DNA of 64,000 nucleotides from Loripinus fragilis (Eukaryota; Mollusca; Bivalvia; Lucinida; Lucinidae): contig OZ026521.1 of NCBI GenBank assembly GCA_964019695.1, positions 37,012,939 through 37,076,938 of the forward strand, given 5' to 3'. Numbering within the stretch: position 1 is the first letter of the stretch; each line of letters starts with the position of its first letter. The notes beneath the pieces are model-generated. The model saw only the letters and a list, made by a program, of their open reading frames with translations, did not search any database and was not told the DNA's origin. A program made the translations under genes and the position numbers. Below, one piece after another: positions 27,201 to 39,200 of the stretch.

Positions 27201-30200
27201 ACTTATCTATTGATGAGCTGGTAGGGGCCTGATGCTTTGGCTGTTTGTCGGGCCCACTGGGGTTTACCTGTTGGATTTCTTTTGCTCCAGTATTGAGTTT
27301 TATTTACTGTTGAGTCCTTATCTTTTTTTTTATCTCCTTGTTATATCTTGATTTATATGTTCTAGGAGATGATGCATTGATAAGTTAGGGGTCTTTCATG
27401 CAAACCAAATATCTATGTGTCTTTATCCACATCTGAATTAAGGGTGAGGTTGGCGCGCCGTGAACCAGTTTAAGCCCTCCAGTAAATTATTTTACTTTTT
27501 CCAAGGCGGTACTTCTTATGTGGATCTTTTATGTTTTTTCTGTCTTGTGGTTGCTATGCCTTTGTGCGCGTCTGTTTATATGTGCCTTGTGGTTACCTGC
27601 TGGGAAAAGGGCTAACCTCTTGGCTCTCGTTTGTGGTGTCTAACTGTGAGTTTGTCACTTTCCCATTGGTATCCTGAGTCAGGTGTGGTACTTGATTGTA
27701 TGGATTCCTGCTCTTTGCACCCTTACTTACTTTGAGAAATAAAAAAAAATATCAAATATGCTCTCTTTCTGGAGGACTATAAAAGATTAAATATTTGATA
27801 AAATACCCCTTTCCTTTGGATTAAAACATTTTAAACAAAATATTTTAAACTGGCATGTAGAACATCTCTTTAAAAACGATATCAGCAACCAAAAGTTAAA
27901 CAGGTGTCTCATCAAATAGCATTGCCCGATTTCTGAATTTAGCTCTCAAAAGCAGGAAACAGAAAGTTTGACCCATTGTTGGTTGGTTTGATGCTTAACA
28001 TCCCAGTCAACAGCTATGGTCATGTTGAGACCATTCACCTAACCACACTTCTTTTCTGGGCAAGCTTGACTGCGGGGTTAACTAGTACTTCGTGAACATA
28101 TACTTTCACTTGTAACTGACAACAACCCTTCTTGAATCGGCGGAAGGGAGGAGAATGGCCATAGAAATTATTTCATGATCAATCTCCACAAAAGTATGAA
28201 ACTGGGCCGAGATAGAAGAAGCAACCCCTGGATCTGCAGTCAGATACATATCTGCAGTCAGACACTTTACCGACTGCGCTACGCAACCAGGCATAACCCA
28301 ATTGGAATATGTGATGAAAACGATGGATTGACAGGCATGATAGTGAGCAATAAGCTCACTTAAAATTGTGAGTGTTATCACTTTTATTCTCAAAAACTAA
28401 ATGAACCAGCTCACATGAGATTTTGGTATTTATCACATAGCCAACCAATGACGGCTAAGGTGAGTCTGCGCAAATGCACAGATTCGTCAGAGCCTTCGCT
28501 GCTAACATACACCAAGTATAATGTAGATGAAGACTAAGACCAAAGTTTAGACCTCTAGTCTCGCTGGACAGGTCAGCACTGTCATTAAACTCTTTATCTC
28601 TGTCTCTTTATCGTTGTCTGCTGATAACTTTTGCAAACAGTTTGGACCCAGATCAGGGCCAACATTTTGTCGGGCCTGATCTGGATCCAAACTATTTGAC
28701 ACCTTGATGTTACTCCTAAAAGAATTTTTCGAAAAAGCTGATTTTGAAAAAAATCAGCAGACGACAAAAAAGCATGAAAAACTACCCAGGGGGGCAAAGA
28801 GTTAAGGAAGACTTTAGTGCAAACACAATAAGAACCAACTTCTCACAAGCTAGCGAGCCCATATGTCTAGCAGGACTACCTGAGTATCACTAGCTTTCTC
28901 TCTATAGTGCAGTAGCTCCTCCTGACTCATATTCTTCTGCTCTCTCTTCAACTGTATTGTGTACCTGATAATATTAGTCAAAACTCTTTATAACATCACT
29001 GGGAACGGATTTATTACCATTAAAATTCCCTCTTTATAACAGAATATTCACTAAACGACACCCACAGTAGTTTCTGGGAACAGATATACATTTTCTATTG
29101 AAAATAAATTCATTATAACAGAATTTTTACCATGTGCCAGACAACTTTGTGATCAGGTCAAGGTTTTTTGCATGAACAGGTTTCTGTCTCATTTGATAAG
29201 AGGGAAGCTTTGTGCATTTTTATGCAATATGAAATTGAACTGATGTATACATTTGGAACAATAGCATTTTAATTCATTTGTATAATGTTTTCTTTTACCA
29301 ATTGATTTTGATGTTGAAATCTGATACTGGTCAGAATTTCCTTATAACAGCAAATTCATTTTACGTCAAAGAAAGCTTGGAACAAACATTGCCGTTATAA
29401 AGAGGGTTGACTGTACCAAAAACTAGAATATTTTAGAAGCTTTTTCAACAAACAGCATAGACCAAGATCAAACTGGAGCAGACTGAGCTTGGTCAATACT
29501 GTTTGCCTGTTTACTTCAAGTAGTCATTAATGTTATCAAATATATGCAGCAGATGACTTAAGCAGACCAAATTTTTCATCCTGACTCATCTCTTCAAAAT
29601 TTTGTATTGTGTACCTGGTAAAACATGATACCAAAACCTAGAGTCGGGCTTCAAAGTGAAAAAAAAGTCTTCGGAGTTTGTGACCAGGTAAGATCATATA
29701 GGTCCAGATAAGGAAATTTTATTTGCGTAAAATTTTCATTATTTTCTCACCCATTAATTTAAACATGTGTTCTGGGTGCTCAAAAGAACCGTCTCATTGA
29801 GACGCTTCTTTTGAGTACCCACAACATATGTTTTGGATGAGAAATAAAGAAAATAATTTTCCAATACGCACTCTTATCTGGAGGCCTGTAAGATGCAATT
29901 CAACTGTCCTACTTTCGCCCATCTTAGAAGTACTGTAGGCAGTCATCATGGCAAATCAGTATTTGTACAAGCAAGCTTGATAAAATCAAGCACTTTTCAC
30001 GGACCAGCCCATCTGTTTTCAAGGGAAATAAATTTAAGACAAAATACTTGGAAAAATAAAACCTGCTGCATCTCATTTCAACCTTTTCTTTCAGATCCAT
30101 GATATCAATGTTCCACATACAAAAATGTACAGATTTTACTCTAAGCATGCTGGGTACTTTTCCAAGCTTTTTTCTTGTCTGTGAGTCTTTTTTACCTAAC

Positions 30201-33200
30201 TTTTAAAAAAATCTGTCTGACTGGAATAACATTACATTAGAGTGTCAAAGGGTTTGGATCCAGATCTGGAGCGCATTTGGATCGCATACTTTATAAGGTT
30301 CCTAATTCACATCATGTTGGTCAGAACAGAAACAGTCCTGAACATACTGATCAAATCAAATTTCATTCAGATTAAGTGGTTTCATCACAAATTATAGTTA
30401 CCTGTCACCACTGTTTTTCATTAGCTTGGTGGCGTGCTTCAGAGACATAACTTTAGTACCACTGATAAGCTCAATTATATCATCCTGAAAAAACAACAAC
30501 ATATTAACCTTTTGTATATGGGGAAACCCCTAAACGGGTACTTTCACAAACAATGAAGCATTCCATCAGAATCTAAGGTAAAAAAGATCTTCAGACAAAA
30601 AGATACAATATTTTTTAAAATTATAACCTGGCATCCCTAGATATATACAATGGATCATCCCAAGTTTATTGTATCAAACCAGTAGGAAGAATCCATTAGT
30701 ATACAAAGGGTTAATTAGCACATGAGATTTTGGTATTTTTATCACATTGTCAAGCAATGAAGGTTGTGGTGAGTCTGCTGTAAAATTGTTCTAAATACTA
30801 TACAATTATTGACTTCAATGAGGTAGACATGAGGAATTATAGACCCTAAAAAGTGATAATTCACCAAGGCCGCTAGGCAAAGTGATAATTCACCGAGGCT
30901 GCTAGGCCGAGGTGAATATCACTTTTAAGGGCAGATAAATCCTCATGTTTACCAAAATTGAAGTCAATAACTGTTTTGTTATATGACTTATCAACTAAGA
31001 ATGAAAATTTTCTACTTTCACTTTTTGTTGTTCAAGTCATGTTCAACCTTCAACCTAAGGACTTTCTCACAAGTTTTATCGACTGTTATTTGAATATTTT
31101 AATGTAGTGTTTTGCATTTTGAAATGTATATTAATTCTCTGAATGTGGAATGTAAAATTTAATCTTAGCTCTTTTTTTTTACTTTTCGTTTATTCAAACA
31201 AAGATAAATGAATAAACAAAACAGAACAAAACAGTCTAAAAATTCATGAAACTCTTAAATTTAGCTGTTGGGATGTGAGACAGGAAATCATGTCAATTTC
31301 ATGCAGCTCATGCTAGTTTTAGACTCATCATGCTAATTTTAGCTCTCCAGAGGGTGATCTTAGAAAAGTGTCTAAAATATTAACTTCTGGAAACTAGTTT
31401 GAGCTGGTTTTCATGCAATATTAACTCGTAGGCCAGTTTAGACCGGTTTTCAGGTAGACATAGATATTTATAAAGACAGATTGAGCCAATCAGCAGACAG
31501 GATTCTCTCCAGTCATATAAGAAATGGTGTTATTACACTCCTAAACATGTGATCATATAATTATGTGTATTTAATGGTGTTACAATATTAAATACAACAA
31601 ATAAGTAAATAGGTCACTGCATTAAGTCAGTGGGATGGGTATACAGTCGAACTTCGATGGCTCAAACTTGTCCGGACTGTCCGTGCGAGTTTGACCCATC
31701 CATGTGTTCGAGCGATACCTAGCCTGACAATTTTCAAGTTGGGTCATGTGTATTTTAATGTCATCACGGACACTACGTTTTTTATGGACCAAAGCTGCGT
31801 GACACCTGTCACTGATCAATAACCTTTGCACGCTAGAGTTAAAATGATAAGCCGCATGTGTTAGCATATGAACCTGTTGAAAGTAAATACATTTATCAGC
31901 ATGCGCATATGCGCAGGGCCACAGGCTGATCAATGCACTTGCTATCTAGTAAGCTGTACTGTTTTTTTTCTTCTAGTGGGTGAATGTTCCTGTTTATGTG
32001 TCGCTACAGTTTATGTTCAGTTGTTTATCGTTTCCTTTAGAACAATAAAAGAAAAGAAAAACAAGTTTGTTTCTTATTATTTATTCACACTGTGCAAGTT
32101 TAAATTAATATCAACGAATAAAAACATGAAAAAATGACAGACTCCCCAGTATGTTTACAAGATAGACGCGGATCAGACTGTACCGCCGCACAATCCGATG
32201 CCGGTCTTTATCCACACAGGCATGCTTTACTCATTTTGACACGCGAATTCTTGATTACAAAACATCTCATTAATTGTCTTTAATCGTTTTCAGCCGCCCT
32301 ACTAAGTAGTGACAAGTGAGAACTTACTCAAAAAATTGTTGCTAATTGCTTCACACGTTCCGCTCGTCAGTCAGGTAACCCAAGGGTGAAATCATCATTG
32401 TCACGGAGCGCTTTTGGAAATAATCAAGCATGTGACTGATTCATGTAAAGAAATATTTGGTTCGAGCCATCATAGCGTTTTTACATGAAAAAATCACCCT
32501 GCGCACCGTGCTTTGAGTTCGAGCCATTGCTGTCCGAGCCTGGGGTGTATTGTACATTAAATGTATAGGGAAATTGTGGAGACCGACGAACGAGTTCGAG
32601 TGATCCCTGGTGTTCGAGACAGGCTAGTTCGAGCGACCAAAGTTCCACTGTAGTTATCTGAATGAAAACTGTTTCAGCATTCAACATGAAATGGACCAGC
32701 ATAAATTTATTTGGTACTTATTGCATCAGTGATAAGCCAAGGCTAAAGCAAGCATGAGCCTTCCCCATACACAGATCCAGAGGGGGGACAGGGGGTCAAG
32801 ACCCCCACCCCAAAACCCCCACCCTGCCTGGAAAATCACAAGTTGCTCTGGGTTTCCTTAGAAATACTGGTACGGACTCCCCTTGAGAAGCAATTGGACC
32901 CCAAGAGGATCCACTTGTTTCTCCAGGGTGGTCGGTCTGTACCTCTGCGAAATATGTTAATGACTAAAAAAGGTTATCAGGACCCTCCCCCCTGACGGAA
33001 ATTTTCTGGATATGCGCATGTTTCCTGCTCACAACACAAAATATGGATAAAGATCAAGACTCAAAACCAAGATTTAGACCTCTAGTCCAGCTGAATATGT
33101 CAGCACAGGCATTTATAGAAGGCTTTTGCTTGTATGCCATAAGTACAGAAATCTCAAGTGCTGGCCAAATACAGATCAAACTTACCTTTCTAATCTCAGC

Positions 33201-36200
33201 TATATCTGCAGGAGATTCAGCCACCACATGATCTACTATCAGTCTGTGTTTCTCAGTCTTTTGTCCAGATACTTGCTGAAACAGAAATTTAACCCTTTTA
33301 ACTGTTTGCCTACTAGTGCCATCTGCTGATAACATTTGCAAACAGTTTGGACCCAAATCAGGCCCAACAAAATGTCGAACCTGATCTAGGTCCAAACTGT
33401 TTGAAACTCTGATGGTACTCATGAAAGAACTTTTTGATTTTGATTTTTTGATTTTCAGCAGAGGACAAAATAACTTGCAAAAGTACCCAGTGTGCAAAGA
33501 GTTAACTGATAAATGAGAATCCTTTTCTTTTTTATCATCTTCCATTTTGTCTCCTTTTAAGCACATTTTTTGGCTCCAAGCCATTTAAGACAGGCTCACT
33601 TGGTTTGATCTTACTTCACTTCCAAGATAAGGGTAGAAAAGGGCTTTTCTAAAACAGAAAATTTTACTCTTTTTTCTAACTTTGGAAGCTTCTAACAGGT
33701 GCAAAATTAAAGTTCACAAAGTGAATTTCAAGGCAAAAAATAATGCTTTTTTTCAACACTTATAATACTTTAATACAGCTATAGAAGTCACTGACCTCCT
33801 TAAGTGTTAAGCCTAGCAGACTGTTCTGTGGTATTTTAACTTCAACATCTATGGTGACCCAGCTTTGCCTCCATACTTCTTCCATATCTTCCTTATCTGG
33901 AAAGTCAGAAGTTAACCCTTAAAGCGCCAAGAAAAAAAAGCATCTGAAAATGTTGTCTGCTGAAGTTATCTGCAGCAAATAATTGCCTAACATTACTGAC
34001 GAATTAAGTACAGAACCAAACAGCGTGGACCCAGAACAGACTGCAGGAGCAGTCTGATCTGGGTTCACACTGTTTGCCATTGAGGCTTCTTAAACATTTC
34101 AGCAGACGAGAAAAGCAGACGCAGACGCATTAAGGGTTAAATAAGTATTTATATCCTTTAAATAACTTTTTACCACCAAATAAAAATGTATTCAAAAACA
34201 CTGTCTGCTCATATTTCATAAAGAATGAAAAAAAAACACATGAAAATGCCGTCTGCTGCAAATATTATGTTTTTTGTTTGTTGGGTTTGATTCTTTACGT
34301 CCCAGTCAACAATTTTGCAGTCATGTCGAGACGGGTCTTTCTGGGTTGAACCAGTACTCACCAGCAGATAAAGTGTGTTGCTCAAGGACACAACACAGTG
34401 AAGTGATACCGCCGGCGGTGAGGCTCAAACTAGCAACCCTGCGATCCCCAGTCTAATGCTCTACCAACTGAGCCACTGTGCAAATATTAGGTGGTGCCCT
34501 ACGGATCTATGGCTAAATTTACAAGGCAGATCTGCTCAGGTATAATCAAAGTTCTAAATGTTTTACATACTTATGTAGTCTAGATAAATCTGAAGACTGA
34601 AACAAAATTATTTCTTCTAGAGTACAGTAAATGTTCTAAAAATTCCAAGCACTTTTCTCTTACTGTTCTTAAATAAAATGTTTGTTATCGGGACTTAAAT
34701 GGTCTAGATTTAATAAATAAAACATTCTGACAAAGTTTAATTAAGACTGAATCTTAATGAAAAAAGTCAATAAGCAATGCTTATTAGATACCCCCCGCAC
34801 AGTAAGGGTCAGTGAAAAGACTTAGTTTTGTCAAGTGATAGTTGAAACAAACAGACCTTAGTTTTGAAAACCAGATTTCAGCAGAATCTGTGCAAATGAT
34901 CTTTAAGCTAGCAATCTGGAACATTTGCTAAGATCAAATACACAAAATATTCACACCTGAAAGTTCTATATATGGGGGGGGGGGGGGGGGGTATAATAAC
35001 TATGCCATCAAGATTCTGACTTAAGTTTGCACCTACCTACTGAGAGAGTGCAGTAAAGCCTAGAGTCTGCTGCCAGGTCTGTCAGTCTGGTACACCCAAC
35101 AACATTAACCAGTAGCTGTCCTCGACTGAGACCTGCCCCCCTACAACTGATACTAGGGGCTACTGGAGTATCCTGAGTCCGCACAAATACTGGCTTAAAT
35201 CTCATCTTGTAGTTAGGCAAGATATGCTTTTTTCTGATAGTCCTTTTAATCTGAAGAAAACAAATGGGCCATCTCATGAGATTAACTCTTTACCTACTAG
35301 TGTCATCTGCTGACAATTTTTGCAAACAGTTAGGACTCAGATCAGGATCCAAACTGTTTGACACTCTAATGGTTTTCCTGAAAGATTTTTTTCAAAACTG
35401 TTGATTTTGAAAAAAAATCAGCAGACCACAATAAAGCATGAAAAAATTTCCCAGGAGACAAAGAGTTAAAGTAATAATGCCATATATGGTAAATCACTCT
35501 TTTATTTAAAAAAAAATATTAACAGCTATCCAGGGGGCTTAAGCCTTTTTTTGGTCAAAGCATTTATTTACTTCCATACTTTTTTCTAATTATGATTGAT
35601 TGTTAAAACTTTAAACTACCATGCCTTGTAAAATATTATAACCAGGAAATTCATGAGTGGGAGATTCTGTCCCCCATGCCGGAGGGCAGGAGATTGACAC
35701 TAAATGCAGGAGTCTCCTTGATGTATCACATGTGTGTATGATACTTATTCTTATGACCCAGTTTCATGCAGTTCTGATCAAAATTACTTGATTTGGAGAC
35801 AAAACATCATTAAAATAGTCATAATTTCACAACTATAGGGCAATAACTCCTGAAAGCATGGGGAGATTATGGACCATAACCAAACTCTAGCAAGACATTC
35901 TGGTACTAAACATTGTAAGCATAAGAAAAAAATTCACCATTTTACGCTCACCATTTTTTGTGTATCTGTATCTCGACCTATGACTCATTTTAAAAGGAAA
36001 TTGGCTACTCTAAATTCAGAATTTTTTTGTGAGGGATTAATTTTCGCGAAACTTTGCATCGTGAAAAGAATACCCTCACTAAATGGCATAATCACTCTGT
36101 CATTTACTTATGCTACTCTCACACGTAAGCGAATATCCATGCGAATATGAAAATTTGAAATTCACGGCATAATAGCCTAAAATGATGACATTGGACAGGG

Positions 36201-39200
36201 AAAATTTGATACATTATGAATGCTTGCGAAATATTTACTATCCCAGGAAATCTGTTGTACAAATGCTTAAGAATGCTTGCGAATGTCGTTGCGAATCTTA
36301 AGAGTGTATTGTGAATGAAACGAGAACACGAAACATGGATAACTAATTTGCATAATACTTCCTTCAAATTTGTACTAATTGTCCACATTAGTCCTGCATT
36401 CTACGGAAATGTCAGTACGAATGCAAGCAAATCTTTATAAACGTCTTACGATCACCATCAATAAAAATGGCTTACGATTGCTTACTAATATGTTGCAAAT
36501 ACGCTTTTCTTGCAAATTTTAGGAGCATGTTACTAATCTTCGCAAGACCCAAGAATGTTAATGAACACCCAAAGAATGCTTATTAACACCTACAAATTTC
36601 TTGGAATCATTACGAAGTGGTGCCGAATTACATTTGTATGCCCATTCGCAAACATACTCACATAGGTGTGAAAGCAGTATGATGTAAGTAAATCATGGCT
36701 TAGTCACACATTTTTGATGTGGCAAATATTCTCGAAACTAAAATTTTGAGAAAATTTACAGAAAACACTTACTTGATTCACAATTAAGGAAGATATCTGA
36801 GGTATAGGTCTGCCATTGAACCTTGAGTCCACTTCAAACTCCATTTTTGGCTCCTGTAAAACAATTTTGACAATTCTATGAACAAATTATGCACAACATA
36901 CATTATCAAAGAAGCCTCTAGATAAGAGTGTTAACTAAAAATTATGCTTTGTATATCTCAACCAAAACATATGTTGTGGGTATTCTGACAAAAGAACCAT
37001 CTCATTGAGATGTTTCTTCTGAGCACCCAAAACAAATGTTTAAACTAACAGATACGAATGGATTCACAATTTTTCACCATAAAAGTTGTTTATATGGACA
37101 TCTGCATTATTATTATATACACATGTGTTATACCAAATCTGTAATAAAATTGTTATATCTAAGGATTTCAAATAATCCAATACATATGAATAGATTTTTT
37201 TATACATGTTGTTGTGTTTTATTACAATTAAAGTTGTTTTGTTTGGTTTGCTTCTTAAAGTCCCAGTCAACAGCTATGGTCATGTCGGGACGGTCAGTTT
37301 ACCTACAATGTAACCACACTTTTCCTGGGCAAGCTTGACTAAGCAGTTAACCAGTACTTTGTGCACATACTTTTCGCTTGTAACTTACAACAAAACTTCT
37401 TGAATCAGCGGAAAGAAGGAGAATGACTGTGGAAATTATTTCATGATCAATCTCCATGAAATTGTGTGACCGGGCCAGGATCAAACTCGCGACCCCTGGA
37501 TCTGCAGTCAAACACGTATCTGCAGTCAGACACATTACAGACTGCTCTATGCCACCCTGTGGTTGAAGTTGTTAGTGTTGGGGTTAAACAACACTTTCAA
37601 CAACACATGTATAATGACTGTCAGTTATCATGTTGAACTAATATCACACTGTTCCTGAGCAAGCTACATTAAAACTGGTCTTAAGCGGCTACTCAAAAGA
37701 AGACCAAAATAGATTTTCTAGACTGATTATCGCTTAATGCTGGTTAAAAGTATTGCAGAATGCTCCAATGGAGCATTCTGCAGTACTTTTGACCTGCATT
37801 AAGGTACCACATTGCTTTAAGACTTTTGTTTTGCCTAATTACGAATGGCTGCTTAAGAAAGGTTTCACTGTACATGTACTTGGTAGTTAACCAATGCTTA
37901 GTGTATGCATACTTTCACCAGCAAGTGACAGCTGCCCTATTTGAGTCAGTTTGTTTGTTTGTTTTGTTGCTTTACATCCCAATCAACAGCTATGGTCATG
38001 TCATGTGAGTGTCAGTGGCAAGACCTTTCATTGGTTACTTAAATTCCTATCGATCTATGCAGTACATTTAATTTCTATTTATCTGAACCAGACATATCTG
38101 GGCCTTTCATTGGTTAATTACGGCCCAACTAAGCTATACAGCATTCATTTAAATCATTGTTTACTTAAGTTCCTTTTGTTCTGTGAAGTTTCGATTTGGA
38201 ACTTTCATTGGTTACTTTACTGCCTACTGATCAGTGCTGAACTAATCTGGGCCTTTCATTGGTCACTAAGTTTCTACTGATCTTTCATTCAAATGATTGG
38301 TTACAATTATTCCTAGTGACCTGTGTAGGACCAATTTAAGTCTTTCATTAGTCATTTAAGTTCCTACCATTTTCATTGGTTACATTAATTCCAATTGATC
38401 TGTGCAGGACTGATCTAGGCTATTCATTGGTTAATTTAATTCCTACTGGTGTGTGCAGGACTTCTCTGGGCATTTCATTGGTCACTTTATTTCAACTGAT
38501 TTGTGCAGGGCTTATCCGAGCCTAAAATAGGTTTTTAGTCCACTCCATACCTCATAAAAAGAGAAAGACCAGTGCGTGAAAGGGATTCTAGTGAGCTGAA
38601 GCCTGGCTTTTCCACAGAGCTTGGTGACCTTGATTGAGAGGTAGGCCCACGTCTGCAGGACAATGTCAACATCCACAGCCAGCTGAAAGCCTCCATCATA
38701 GTCAATATCTAGGCCCACATCTAAGGTCTGAAACAGATCAAACAGAAAACAAAATATAAACCGTTTATGCTAATCCATAAATCACAACCCATAATTTGCA
38801 GATCAACAGGGGGAGCACAGAGGCTCAGTGGTAGAGTGCTTGACTCGAGACCGAGGGGCCGTGGGTTCGAGCCTCACCGGCATCACTGCATTGTGTTCTT
38901 GAGCAAGACACATTTATCCTTGCTTAGTACTGGTTCAACCGATGAAGACCTGTCCCAACATAACTGTAAAAAATCAACTAAAAAAAAGCAGATCAACATT
39001 TTTAACAATTAAGTAAAAATATAGATTATTGACATATATACAATAATCTGGTTTATTTTGGTGCCGACTTACATTGTTTCTTTCACATTTAGCAGTTTAT
39101 TTATGCTTTAAACTAGCCCATGTTTTCCAAATTACAATAACTTCCCCATTTAGGCCACCGCAGTCAGAGTGACTTGATGCTTATAATAGTCTATTGTTGC

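Noticed and set aside
33054..33584. 176-codon minus-strand open frame
   Set aside because: Only its part in 33186-33275 is coding (exon 9). The rest is read-through into intron and the adjacent H1 hairpin element.
38809..38900. Possible tRNA gene (A and B boxes)
   Set aside because: The cloverleaf is not complete, and the sequence is the head of a SINE with target duplication and A-rich tail.
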